A stretch of DNA of 64,000 bases from Pseudomonas hygromyciniae (lineage in GTDB: Bacteria > Pseudomonadota > Gammaproteobacteria > Pseudomonadales > Pseudomonadaceae), in the NCBI RefSeq assembly GCF_016925675.1, contig NZ_CP070507.1, positions 1 to 64,000 on the forward strand, given 5' to 3'. Positions 1 through 8,597 of the stretch are shown in pieces (the stretch's first letter is position 1; every line of letters begins with the position of its first letter). The position numbers and the translations under genes were made by a program. Below the pieces are notes generated by a model. That model was not told the DNA's origin and made no database searches. It was given only the letters and a program-made list of their open reading frames with translations.

Positions 1-103
1 CACAGGAGGCTATCGCCAGGGAGGGACCAAAAGATTCGTTTTCAGGACGCTGGAGCGACAGATTTACTTGCGTCGTCCCGATCCACCCACAACAAACTCC
101 TCA

Positions 104-382
104 TCAGATCGGCATTATCCCAAGGGAAAAGAGCATCCCAACCAAGGAGCCAGTCAGAACTGAAAACGAGAAGGTGAGGTCGCGGAGCATTCGATGTTTC
201 TTGCTCATCCGTCGCGTCAGCACCGCTCCACAACATGCACCGACCAGCAGCCAGCCGAGAAAAATAGCCACTTTTATCTTGAGGTCGGACATTGCAATGA
301 CTGCATATGATTCCGAGGAATCAGCGAGTGCATATGAAACTGGCATAGCGATGAGTGCCAGAACGAGAGCGGATTTTTTCAT
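104..382 (-). CDS. small membrane protein with signal peptide
   Basis: A 92-residue protein that I do not recognise. It begins with a typical export signal (MKKSALVLALIAMPVSYALA), then has one hydrophobic stretch near residues 37-57 (LGWLLVGACCGAVL) and a second near residues 70-90 (VLTGSLVGMLFSLGIM), so a two-helix inner-membrane protein is likely. It is read away from parB, and a perfect 16-bp palindrome lies just upstream of its start. The arrangement recalls small plasmid membrane proteins of conjugation or exclusion, but nothing in the sequence shows that role. Confidence 0.55.
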   Translation of the reverse strand: MKKSALVLALIAMPVSYALADSSESYAVIAMSDLKIKVAIFLGWLLVGACCGAVLTRRMSKKHRMLRDLTFSFSVLTGSLVGMLFSLGIMPI

Positions 383-389
383 TCAATTT

Positions 390-405
390 GAGCAGACGTC
401 TGCTC
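390..405. promoter_or_regulatory. 16-bp perfect palindrome between divergent genes
   Basis: GAGCAGACGTCTGCTC reads the same on both strands and lies 8 bases upstream of the small membrane protein gene and about 115 bases upstream of parB. A dimeric repressor site controlling one or both genes is the natural reading. No T-run follows, so it is not a terminator. Confidence 0.4.
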
Positions 406-518
406 CCCCTACTTGTGAAGCAAGAAATATATCTACTCCCCCCGAAGTTGGTTCCTGCTTTCAGCCACTATTTGCGCCCGAATTTAACGACACCCTTAGC
501 GCTTGGGATTTTCCGTGA

Positions 519-2321
519 ATGAGGGAAGCTGAACTCATTGCAAACACGGAGTTTAGCCAAGTGAATCAGCAACTAGCCCAAATCCTCCCCCTCGGCCGCA
601 TCCGCAGGAACCCGCAAATTGACCCGCGCAAAGGCCGGAAGAAGTCCGCTTATGAGCAACTGGTGCGTTCTATCAGTGCCAAGGGCATTATCCAGCCGAT
701 TCTGGTGAGGCCAGTAAGCGATGACCCGAACTTCGACCATGAGGTGGTCGCAGGCAACCGGCGCTGGACGGCGGCCCACGATGCGGGCTTGATCGAGGTT
801 CCCGCCCTGATCCGTGCTATGAGCGATCAGGAAGCGCGGTTGATCGCCGCACTGGAGAACCAGGTGCGGGCGGACCTGACACCAATAGAAGAAGCCCAGC
901 ATGCCGTAATCTTGCTGGAGGACATGGCCAACGACCACTTGGCGGTGATGAAGGCGCTGGATTGGTCTAGAACCAAGCTCGACAGCCGTCTGCTGCTGGC
1001 CCATGCCTGTGATGAAGTTGCCGATGCCTTGCTGGAGGAGCAGATCAAGATTGGGCATGCCGAATTGCTATGCCGTCTCCCCGCTTCCGATCAAGCGGGC
1101 ATTCTGTTGAAGATCATCGAGAAGAACTATTCAGTCGAGCAGACCAGAGCACGCCTGTTAGAGCTGACGCGGGATGTTTCGACTGCGCGTTTTGATACCA
1201 CGGAATGCCGGAGTTGCATCCACAACTCGGGCGCGAATGCTGATTTGTTCGAAGCAAGCCTTGGGGCGTCTCGCTGCCAGAACTCCGTCTGCTGGAACCG
1301 GAAGACCGAGCAGCTAATTTCTGTTCGGTTGATTGAGGCGCAAGAGGAGCACGCGGTAGTTCACAGCGAGCTAAATCTCGCCAAGGACTCATACGTCAAG
1401 CTCGTAGCACGGGGTGATGATGGTGTAGGAGAACAACAGGCAGCGGCATGCGCTACCTGTGCAAGCTTCGGCGCAGTGGTCACGGTGTCGAGGGGGCGCG
1501 AAGGCGATGTGATCGGTGGCATGTGCTTCAACAAGCCTTGCCACAAGGAGAAAACCGCCGTGTACAAAGCCGCACTAGCCTCCTTATCGAACACAGCACC
1601 ATCCACATCTGCCGGGACCGCTGCCGGGGGAACACCGGCCAAGCCGAAAGCCGCAAGCGCTAAGCCCACCCAGGTGAAGAAGTCAATACGCCGTGTCGCC
1701 TTCGACCTCTACGCTCGTATGAGCAAGCAAGCTGTCCTCAATGATCGCTCGCTAGCGCTGGCAGTTGCCATCGTCAGCATGTACTTCGAAATGCGCAGCG
1801 ACCTCAAGAGTGAGGTGCGCGCACCGATGGAGAAGGCGATGGGCGTCACAAGCTCCCTGATGCCAACGGCCCGCGCCGATGCCGAGATTCGGCTTGCGCA
1901 ACTTGGAGAGGAGAAACTCCTCACTTTCATGGGAAGCATGGCTGCCGCCTCGCTATTCCGCACAGATAACGCAGACGCATTTGAGAAGTCTGTTTCGGGT
2001 GCTCAGTCGCTCAAGTTCATGGAGTACGCCCAAGTCGATCCGGCCAAAGGTTTCGCCATGAACGAGACCTATCTCAAGGCTCAGGTGAAGGCGGGCATCA
2101 TCGAAGATTGCAAGCGCTCAGGCTTTGCCACCGCCTACAACGAGGTGAAGGGCGAAAAGGCTTTTGAGGGGCTGACCACCGGCAAGGCAAGCGTTCTGAT
2201 CGACGCAGTGTTGGCCTTCAAAGAGTTCAACTGGTTGGGTTATTTGCCGCCTGCGTTAGAACTATCGGTACAGGGCGGGAAGAAACCCGCTCCCCAGCAG
2301 TCCGAATCGACCCAAGCCTGA
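519..2321 (+). CDS. PRTRC system ParB family protein
   Basis: 600 residues. The first 130 residues are a ParB/Spo0J-type nuclease-like fold: SAKGIIQPILVRPV, VVAGNRRWTAAHDAG and ALENQVRADLTPIEEA are its standard signatures. Residues 225-345 hold several cysteine pairs (CRSC, CQNSVC, CATC, CFNKPC), unusual for a plain partition ParB and suggestive of metal binding. The family heads the PRTRC (ParB-Related, ThiF-Related Cassette) operon of large plasmids, and the E, C, F, B and ThiF genes follow in order with short spacing. It probably binds DNA for partition or regulation; whether it acts as a true centromere protein without a nearby ParA is unclear. Confidence 0.9.
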   Translation: MREAELIANTEFSQVNQQLAQILPLGRIRRNPQIDPRKGRKKSAYEQLVRSISAKGIIQPILVRPVSDDPNFDHEVVAGNRRWTAAHDAGLIEVPALIRAMSDQEARLIAALENQVRADLTPIEEAQHAVILLEDMANDHLAVMKALDWSRTKLDSRLLLAHACDEVADALLEEQIKIGHAELLCRLPASDQAGILLKIIEKNYSVEQTRARLLELTRDVSTARFDTTECRSCIHNSGANADLFEASLGASRCQNSVCWNRKTEQLISVRLIEAQEEHAVVHSELNLAKDSYVKLVARGDDGVGEQQAAACATCASFGAVVTVSRGREGDVIGGMCFNKPCHKEKTAVYKAALASLSNTAPSTSAGTAAGGTPAKPKAASAKPTQVKKSIRRVAFDLYARMSKQAVLNDRSLALAVAIVSMYFEMRSDLKSEVRAPMEKAMGVTSSLMPTARADAEIRLAQLGEEKLLTFMGSMAAASLFRTDNADAFEKSVSGAQSLKFMEYAQVDPAKGFAMNETYLKAQVKAGIIEDCKRSGFATAYNEVKGEKAFEGLTTGKASVLIDAVLAFKEFNWLGYLPPALELSVQGGKKPAPQQSESTQA

Positions 2322-2335
2322 CAGGGAGCATCATC

Positions 2336-2794
2336 ATGCAATCCACGTTTTTATCCGTTATGGCCGCTGCATTGGCGGGCACTCAACACCGCGTCAATGT
2401 CGCCATCGAAAACGCGTCCGCCGACACGTTGAAGGTGATGATTACCGCTGACCTCGGCCCCACTCCTGAAAAGGCATCGGAACCCGAAGTGCAGCTTCGG
2501 GCCGCCATGTGCCGCCCGCTGATCTTGGTAGGAAGCGCTTTAGAAATCGAGGAGGCGCTGATGAAGCGCCTCACCCAGCAAGTCCAGGCCCTGAATGAGG
2601 GTATGAGCCTGCTGGAGCAAATCCGCTCGATTGGTGCGACCGTACAGTCGAAAGCTACCGTGCCAGCTCCAGTGGAGGCAGAACCGGCTGACCTTGACAT
2701 TGAGCCAACTGGAACCGATGCACAGGTAGGAGGTGGTTCGGGTGCATCGAGCAACTCAGACGAGCCTACCCTGAACCTCGCGGGCTCTTTCTAG
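2336..2794 (+). CDS. PRTRC system protein E
   Basis: 152 residues, starting 15 bases after parB with a GGGAGC ribosome site. Position and the sequence around residues 15-85 (STADLGPTPEK-like region and the helical ALMKRLTQQVQALNEG) fit PRTRC protein E. The last 50 residues are acidic and low in complexity. No enzymatic motif is visible. Its role in the cassette is unknown; co-transcription with parB and the ubiquitin-like gene suggests a shared complex. Confidence 0.75.
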   Translation: MQSTFLSVMAAALAGTQHRVNVAIENASADTLKVMITADLGPTPEKASEPEVQLRAAMCRPLILVGSALEIEEALMKRLTQQVQALNEGMSLLEQIRSIGATVQSKATVPAPVEAEPADLDIEPTGTDAQVGGGSGASSNSDEPTLNLAGSF

Positions 2795-2805
2795 GAGTTG
2801 GACTC

Positions 2806-3018
2806 ATGGCACTTATTGAAATTTCTCTCGCCCGCGTTTTCCGCTACGGCGGACGCGACCTCGCCGATCCGCAGCCCGACATGGCAGTGACTGACGTGCT
2901 GAAACACTATGCCCGTCAGTTCCCAAAGCTTAACGGAGCGAAAATTATCGACCCCATTGTGGAGAATGACAGCTATGTCTACGAGTTCCGAGACGGCGGA
3001 TTCGGCGCAAAAGGTTGA
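2806..3018 (+). CDS. PRTRC system protein C, ubiquitin-like
   Basis: 70 residues. PRTRC protein C belongs to a prokaryotic ubiquitin-like (beta-grasp) family. The sequence fits a small beta-grasp: an N-terminal strand (LIEISLARVFRYGG), a central helix (VTDVLKHYARQFP) and two final strands ending in the glycine-rich tail GGFGAKG. The terminal glycine is what an E1-like enzyme would need, and ThiF-like and E2-like genes lie downstream in the same operon. Conjugation to a target has not been shown by anything in the sequence and is inference from family and context. Confidence 0.8.
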   Translation: MALIEISLARVFRYGGRDLADPQPDMAVTDVLKHYARQFPKLNGAKIIDPIVENDSYVYEFRDGGFGAKG

Positions 3019-3181
3019 CCCACTCGAAGTCCTTAAGGCGTGGGAGCGTGGCGAAATCGATCGCCACCTCCCATCCGGTATCGAACCCGATTGTTTAGAC
3101 CACCAGCAGAGACAAAGGCTATGGAAGTTGCTGTCATCCCCCGCCAACCAGGGCACTATCGACTTCCAACTGCCGCGCTGA
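2975..3181 (+). CDS. small overlapping protein between PRTRC C and F
   Basis: A 68-residue reading frame begins inside the 3' end of the protein C gene and ends inside the start of F. It is hydrophilic, with a coherent central part (VDPLEVLKAWERGEIDRHLP) and regular codon use. It fills the otherwise empty 100 bases between C and F, which argues that it is translated. I do not recognise the family. It could be a PRTRC accessory peptide, or the translational coupling device for F. Confidence 0.45.
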   Translation: MSTSSETADSAQKVDPLEVLKAWERGEIDRHLPSGIEPDCLDHQQRQRLWKLLSSPANQGTIDFQLPR

Positions 3182-4488
3182 GCCCCCTTAGCTTGCCGAG
3201 TATCGGGTCTGCGATGCGCAACGCGCAGGCCCGACTTTTTAGCGATAACGGCGTGGGGTTGGTTGATCATCGCGGTCATAGCATGCTGTGCCGGGAGGCG
3301 CTGCAAGCCGGTCTGGTTGGCGATAGCGCCATTGAGTGGCTTCGGCAGTATCCAAATAGCTACGGCCTCCACCGCCTCACTGGTGAGGTTGTGCGGCACC
3401 TTAGTACGTCATTTCGCATCAGCGACAAAGGGCTGTTTCCACAGGGTGACGTCCTGCTGAATCGGCTGAATACCCCATACGTCGATCCAGTTGAGACGGC
3501 GTCCTACGCATTAGCTGCGATAGACGCAGGGTTAGTCGGCCTCGATGCTCTTGCCCCTCACATTGAGGCTGGCACTGACGGCGCTGGCAGGATAATGGCG
3601 GAGATGGAGCGCTCGTTGATCAGCCGGGTCAAGTTGCCCGTTGCCGTCGAGAAGGCGTTTTCCTTCGGAATTCAGGATGGTCATTTCATTCTGGAGTCGT
3701 GTTGCTTCGCTGATTTCACAGTCCAAGCGCCAGCAAGCTTGGAACTCCGAGTGCTTCTTTTCAAGACACTCGACGCGATGACTCGCCACCTACTGCCGTT
3801 CCACACGCCAATGACCTTCTTGGGGCAATTTAGCTACTTCAATCATGGGCTTTCAGAGGCTTACGAGGAGCTGGCCCCGCGTTTGGCTACACACACGAGA
3901 GAAGATCTTTGCACGTTCTTGTTGGACGAATCGGTCGAGCATGAGGAATACATCGCTGAATATTTCTACTGCAATGGCCAAGATGAGGATGCGGTAAACA
4001 CCTTGATCGATTCTGTCTACGAGATGGGCGAGTTGAAACAGGTAGCTGGAGCCAGCCTCAGTCAGGGAGATAGGGCAGAAATTTTGGAGCTTCACGAGCA
4101 GGCACGGCAAATCAGTGAGCGCGATGACGATCACCGCGCGCTGGTGCAAGTGCTGGGGGAAGCTTTGCATCACTGCCTGGAGCAGGAGGCTAATGAATCA
4201 CTCAAGGGGTTCCATCCTTCTGATTTCCCAGGCACAGCCGGTGATGGCGTAACCCTTTTCGAGAGCATTCTGGTTCGCCTGACTAGGGATTTCCCGAATC
4301 TGGAGCAGAGTAGCAATGACGGATTTGACGGCATCGTCGGCGGCTCTGGCTTCCCAGCCATCGGATTACCGCTGAACCCTGAGCAATTGCGATCCGTCAC
4401 TCTGCCAGTTCTAGATGCGCTATCTCTGACCTTGGGTCTGTTGCAGCGAATCGCCGACGCTTTAGAGGAATGCTGTAATGCTGAGTGA
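3121..4488 (+). CDS. PRTRC system protein F
   Basis: 455 residues from the ATG at 3121 (MEVAVIPRQPGHY). An upstream ATG in frame gives an Arg/Pro-rich extension that is the shadow of the small gene, so I chose the inner start. The body is mostly helical with conserved-looking acidic and aromatic runs (DESVEHEEYIAEYFYCNGQ). Place and size match PRTRC protein F. Function unknown; no catalytic signature seen. Its last 11 bases overlap protein B, which points to coupled translation. Confidence 0.8.
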   Translation: MEVAVIPRQPGHYRLPTAALSPLSLPSIGSAMRNAQARLFSDNGVGLVDHRGHSMLCREALQAGLVGDSAIEWLRQYPNSYGLHRLTGEVVRHLSTSFRISDKGLFPQGDVLLNRLNTPYVDPVETASYALAAIDAGLVGLDALAPHIEAGTDGAGRIMAEMERSLISRVKLPVAVEKAFSFGIQDGHFILESCCFADFTVQAPASLELRVLLFKTLDAMTRHLLPFHTPMTFLGQFSYFNHGLSEAYEELAPRLATHTREDLCTFLLDESVEHEEYIAEYFYCNGQDEDAVNTLIDSVYEMGELKQVAGASLSQGDRAEILELHEQARQISERDDDHRALVQVLGEALHHCLEQEANESLKGFHPSDFPGTAGDGVTLFESILVRLTRDFPNLEQSSNDGFDGIVGGSGFPAIGLPLNPEQLRSVTLPVLDALSLTLGLLQRIADALEECCNAE

Positions 4489-5179
4489 AAATGTTTCGAG
4501 CAAGGCCATGCTGATACACCACCACAGTCAGACTGGCGTGGTTTCCGTCACAAGTCATAGCGTCATCCCGCTGGAAGATGGTAAGGCCGGCTTCACGCTT
4601 GGTGCTGGCAGGGCCTTTAGCTCCTATGACAAAACCGAACTGGCTGCTTTGCTGTTGAATGAGGATTCGGGGGCGGAATTTCTGCCAGAGAGATATCTGT
4701 TCAGCTCACGCACAGTGTTGACCTGGTACCGCCGACCCGGCCTTCACGATATTCCGTTCCGTGATGAGCGCATCCGCGCCCCCTTGCCAGGGTTGATCTT
4801 CATCGCAGCGGCAAATCAATCTTTCCGTTGCTTTGCGTTCAAAGGTAATCAGCGCCCGACACCGGACACAGAACTGTTCTATGCCCCGCTGGGGAATGTG
4901 TATGAGGGTGGGACATTCTGCACCGGCAGCGGCAACGTTCCCCGCGATGTTCGACGTGAAAATATTCCGGCATGGGAGAACTTCGTGCTTGAGAGCGAAA
5001 ACATACACAGCGGCACGATTGAGCCGGTGGCGGGCTGCCGCTCCTTTGAGCGATTGAAGGAGTTCTATCGAGCATTGAACGAGAAAGGATCGAAGCGGTT
5101 CCCAGCCTCGAAACTGGTTTCTGCTGGTTCTTACCGTGGCCCGCTGTCGCTTGCGCAGGCTATCAAAGGGGGTGAGTAA
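4478..5179 (+). CDS. PRTRC system protein B, E2-like
   Basis: 233 residues. PRTRC protein B is placed among the prokaryotic E2-like (ubiquitin-conjugating fold) proteins. Here a single cysteine, C148 in GGTFCTGSG, lies in the second half after the strand PLPGLIFIAA and the YAPLGNVYEG turn, as expected for an E2-like active site. The gene overlaps F by 11 bases and the ThiF gene by one base. It probably accepts the ubiquitin-like protein from ThiF, though a purely structural role cannot be excluded. Confidence 0.8.
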   Translation: MLSENVSSKAMLIHHHSQTGVVSVTSHSVIPLEDGKAGFTLGAGRAFSSYDKTELAALLLNEDSGAEFLPERYLFSSRTVLTWYRRPGLHDIPFRDERIRAPLPGLIFIAAANQSFRCFAFKGNQRPTPDTELFYAPLGNVYEGGTFCTGSGNVPRDVRRENIPAWENFVLESENIHSGTIEPVAGCRSFERLKEFYRALNEKGSKRFPASKLVSAGSYRGPLSLAQAIKGGE

Positions 5180-5952
5180 TGAGCGTTCATCCGATCACAG
5201 CTAAACAATTACCAATCTATAAGACGCCAGCGTCGTGGCTTGAACGCGCACCCCGAATTTTGGTTATTGGAGCGGGCGGCAATGGCAGCGAGGTAGTTGA
5301 TGCGCTGGCCAGCTTCCATCATGCACTTCGTTCTCTAGGACACCCAAAAGGCTTGGATGTCACCGTCATTGACGATGCCATCGTGCGCGAGCCTAACCTC
5401 GTGCGTCAGCGTTTCTGGCCGTGCGATTTGGGCCAATACAAGTCAATCAGCTTGGTGAATCGTTACAACCTCATGCTGGGTACTACTTGGGTGGCCCTGC
5501 CCTTCCGGTTCCCTAGTCATGAGAGCAAAGAAGTGATCCGCGCTGCCGACGTGATCATTTCCGCCGTTGACCTTCCTTCTGCGCGCCGCGCAATTGCCAG
5601 CAGCCCTCTCCTACCCCGAAATTGCATGTGGCTTGACCTGGGCAACGAGGCACGCCATGGGCAGGTTGTGTTCGGAGCCGCGCACGTAGACAAGCGGAGC
5701 ATCTATCCCAACGTAATGGATGCTTATCCGGAAATCGGAACGCTCGAGGATGACACGAAGAAGTCCTGCTCAGTAGCGGAAGCCATTCGCTCGCAGGACT
5801 GCTTGGTCAACCGGGCAGTTACGACTGCCGGAATGAGTATTGTGTGGGAGTTGCTACGAACGGGGGAAACTGACAAGCACTGGATCACCGTGGATCTGGC
5901 GTCCGGTTGCCAAAATGCATTTCCGTTCCCTGCTGTTCAGCACTGCGCCTAA
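5179..5952 (+). CDS. PRTRC system ThiF-like E1 enzyme
   Basis: 257 residues. It has the E1/ThiF adenylation signatures: nucleotide loop ILVIGAGGNGSEVVDAL near residues 30-46, the acidic turn VTVIDDAIV followed by NLVRQRF, and VIISAVDLPSARR. A cysteine in KKSCSVAEAI is a candidate thioester residue. The expected reaction is adenylation of the C-terminal glycine of the ubiquitin-like protein. In the PRTRC cassette a protein A gene (JAB-type, as I recall) is usual; it is missing here, and ThiF directly follows B. The gene is convergent with an XRE regulator one base away. Confidence 0.88.
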   Translation: MSVHPITAKQLPIYKTPASWLERAPRILVIGAGGNGSEVVDALASFHHALRSLGHPKGLDVTVIDDAIVREPNLVRQRFWPCDLGQYKSISLVNRYNLMLGTTWVALPFRFPSHESKEVIRAADVIISAVDLPSARRAIASSPLLPRNCMWLDLGNEARHGQVVFGAAHVDKRSIYPNVMDAYPEIGTLEDDTKKSCSVAEAIRSQDCLVNRAVTTAGMSIVWELLRTGETDKHWITVDLASGCQNAFPFPAVQHCA

Positions 5953-5953
5953 A

Positions 5954-6253
5954 TCAACGGCCACCGCCTTCGCATTGATCCAGTTGCTGCTCCATCTGCG
6001 ATATCAGGTAAGCAGCTTTAACATCGAGCGCTTTGGACAATCTCATGATCAGGGGAAGCGTGGGGAGGCTCTCCCCACGCTCAATTTTTCCCAGGTGCGC
6101 CCGCTCCACCCTAGCCAGGAGAGAAAGTTTCTCCTGGGCCAGGCCCGATTTTAGGCGTTCTTCGCGCACAACGTTACCGAAAGCTTTTGCTACCCGAGGG
6201 TCAAAGCTCGATTTTCCTGCCGGTCGCCCGCGTGTTGGTGGTCGCTTCTCCAT
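5954..6253 (-). CDS. XRE-family helix-turn-helix regulator
   Basis: 99 residues from the ATG at 6253 (MEKRPPTRGRPAG). Residues 28-85 form a classic XRE/Cro HTH: QEKLSLLARVERAHLGKIERG, then LIMRLSKALDV. A basic N-terminal tail precedes it. The gene ends face to face with the ThiF gene, so it closes the PRTRC operon. Its target is not visible; the region upstream of it at 6254-6377, between it and the divergent hypothetical gene, is the most likely operator. Confidence 0.85.
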   Translation of the reverse strand: MEKRPPTRGRPAGKSSFDPRVAKAFGNVVREERLKSGLAQEKLSLLARVERAHLGKIERGESLPTLPLIMRLSKALDVKAAYLISQMEQQLDQCEGGGR

Positions 6254-6377
6254 AGACAGAAGCGTTATCGGCAGGAACAATTAAAACCACGTTTAAGAAT
6301 ACCCATTTTACTGGATACGCTATTGCTTCAGTGGTTCGCCGATCTGCTTACTTGCTTACCACCTCGGCAAAAGGAAC

Positions 6378-6806
6378 ATGCATATGAACCGAGTTACTAA
6401 CTCCATCCCCCAGCATTTGCTGGAGCTTTATCATGAATTGAGCGCATCGCGGGCTACCCTTCTTGCATTGATTGAGTCCGAGGGAACCGGCATTCATCGT
6501 CGTTCGTTGGTCCAGATTGACCGCATGATTGCGGAGATTTTTTTCCCGGTTGGGTTTGTTGTGTACCAGGAGAGTGAGGATTTGGCCTTGGCCGAGGCTG
6601 CACGACCAAATCAGACAGGTCTAGCGTGGTGTGTGATCAGTTGCGAGCGCGACGTTCGGGTGCTGCTGTGTCATGAAACCAAGGAGGAGAATTTGCTTAC
6701 GATTGAACAGGTCATCACCGGCTATGCGCTGGTACCAAATCATCTACCTGGGGAGCCTACAGAATTCGGAAAAAATCGTACGCTAAGGTTTTCCGACCTG
6801 TCGTAG
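6378..6806 (+). CDS. hypothetical protein cut by a transposon end
   Basis: 142 residues as read, unrecognised. The natural protein runs to about residue 124 ([14 protein letters not shown]); the remaining residues ([12 protein letters not shown]...) are encoded by the 38-bp Tn1721-type inverted repeat, so the gene has lost its true 3' end. The middle part ([26 protein letters not shown]) is ordinary globular protein. It is divergent from the XRE gene and probably belonged to the replicon backbone before the island arrived. Confidence 0.5.
   Translation: MHMNRVTNSIPQHLLELYHELSASRATLLALIESEGTGIHRRSLVQIDRMIAEIFFPVGFVVYQESEDLALAEAARPNQTGLAWCVISCERDVRVLLCHETKEENLLTIEQVITGYALVPNHLPGEPTEFGKNRTLRFSDLS
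6750..6787 (+). repeat. Tn1721-type 38-bp inverted repeat, left edge of island 1
   Basis: Starts GGGGAGCC and ends CGTACGCTAAG, 38 bases long, with GGGG outward to the left. It matches the Tn1721 terminal repeat as I remember it, apart from one base near position 9. The transposase stop codon lies inside it, as usual for this group. It marks the left boundary of the 6.75-27.2 kb island. Confidence 0.85.
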
Positions 6807-8305
6807 CGGCCTAAATTTCCCGTCTTCTAGCTTGCGGCTCTGCCGCCAAACGTATTCGCCGGTCAGGTTGATGTGCTCCCAGCCCAGCGGCGACAGATAT
6901 TGATACAGGTCGGTGTTCACCGGTTTTCCGGCGTCTGTCAGCCCTTGAGTGGCACGTTCCAGGTAGACCGTGTTCCACAGCACTATTGCAGCAGTTACCA
7001 AGTTGAGGCCGCTGGCTCGGTAGCGCTGCTGCTCGAAGCTCCGATCCCTAATTTCACCGAGACGGTTGAAGAACACCGCTCTGGCCAAGGAGTTGCGCGC
7101 CTCGCCTTTGTTCAGCCCTGCATGCACGCGACGGCGCAGCTCGACACTTTGCAGCCAATCCAGAATGAACAGCGTGCGCTCGATCCGGCCCAACTCCCGC
7201 AGGGCGACGGCCAGGCCGTTCTGGCGTGGATAGCTGCCCAGCTTACGCAACATCAGCGAGGCGGTGACAGTGCCTTGCCTGATCGATGCTGCCAGACGCA
7301 GAATTTCGCCCCAGTGAGCGCGGACGTGCTTGATGTTCAGGGTGCCGCCGATCATTGGCCTCAGTGTCGGGTAGTCCTGGACGCTCTGTGGCACATACAG
7401 CTTGGTTTCGCCCAGGTCGCGGATGCGCGGCGCAAAGCGAAAGCCCAGCAGGTGCATCAACGCGAAGACGTGATCGGTAAAACCTGCCGTGTCGGTGTAG
7501 TGCTCCTCGATCCGCAGATCCGACTCGTGATACAGCAGACCATCGAGCACGTAGGTCGAATCCCGTACACCGACATTCACCACGCGGGTGCTGAACGGCG
7601 CGTACTGGTCGGAGATATGGGTATAGAACAGTCGTCCTGGTTCATTGCCGTACTTCGGGTTGACGTGCCCAGTGCTCTCGCCTCGTCCACCTGCACGGAA
7701 GCGCTGGCCATCGGAGGAGGATGTGGTGCCGTCCCCCCAATTGGTGGCAAAGGTGTGATGGAGCTGGCTGTTGACCAGTTCGGCGAGCGCCGCCGAGTAG
7801 GTTTCGTCGCGGATGTGCCACGCTTGCAGCCAAGACAGCTTGGCGTAGGTCATACCCGGACTCGAGTCGGCCATCTTGGTCAATCCAATGTTGATGGCAT
7901 CGCCGAGGATCGCGGACAGTAGCAGTGTCCGATCTTTGGCCTGGGCACCATCCTTCAGGTGGGTAAAGTGACGTGTGAACCCTGTCCACTCATCCACATC
8001 CATCAACAGTTCGGTGATCTTGATGCGCGGCAGTAACTGACTGGTCTTGTCAATCAGCGCCTGGGCGGTATCCGGCACCGCCAAATCCAGCGGCGTGATC
8101 TTCAGTCCGGACTCGGTGAGGATGGCGTCGGGGAGTTCGTTGTCCTTGGCCAGCTTGGCGACGGTCGCCAGTTGCTCATCCAGCAACTGCAAGCGCTCTT
8201 CCAGGTACTGGTCGCTATTTGGGTTGATCGCCAATGGCAGCGCCTGTTTCTGCTTGAGCGCGGCAAACGTCGCGGGCGGTATCAGGTAATTGTAACGGCT
8301 TGCAA
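6783..8305 (-). pseudogene. tnpA: Tn3-family transposase TnpA, C-terminal half
   Basis: About 505 codons of an expected ~990. The conserved catalytic half of a Tn3/Tn21-family DDE transposase is present ([41 protein letters not shown]), ending in the inverted repeat. The N-terminal half is missing: at [14 protein letters not shown] the homology ends and a repeat-rich end block begins. The retained part closely resembles the second copy at 59.5-61.8 kb. It cannot encode a working transposase. Confidence 0.9.
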
Positions 8306-8460
8306 ACGAAAACGTCCCGACCTGCAATCAATACGATTTTCGACCGGAATTAACTGCGACTGACCGGCCCGGCAAACCAGTATTAGCTGCGAATGAACCT
8401 GCATTTATCCGCGCTGACCTGCATTCCATGGCTACCAACCAGCATTAATTGCAAATGACG
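8290..8460 (-). repeat. end-like repeat block, copy 1
   Basis: About 170 bases carrying several spaced copies of motifs such as AATGCAGG, TTGCAAGC and GCAGTTAAT. In reverse complement it aligns along its length with blocks at 17.65 and 27.0 kb. Repeated short sites near a terminus are typical of Tn7/Tn5053/Mu-type elements, where the transposase binds. The outer edge joins truncated tnpA at GCCGTTACA. The rest of 8306-8597 holds no gene. Confidence 0.7.
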
Positions 8461-8597
8461 GGGCTTATAGGTAGTGAATCGATTGCCTCGTTAGAGCGCA
8501 TGTCTGCTTGGCATGCGGGAACATCTAGTCTCTTCCGCCCACGAGCCAGATCATTCCAGGCAAACACATGGGGCCTACAGCTTTGAGGCCCACTACG

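Noticed and set aside
4706..5075. Minus-strand frames opposite PRTRC B
   Set aside because: Short, cysteine-rich shadows without ribosome sites.
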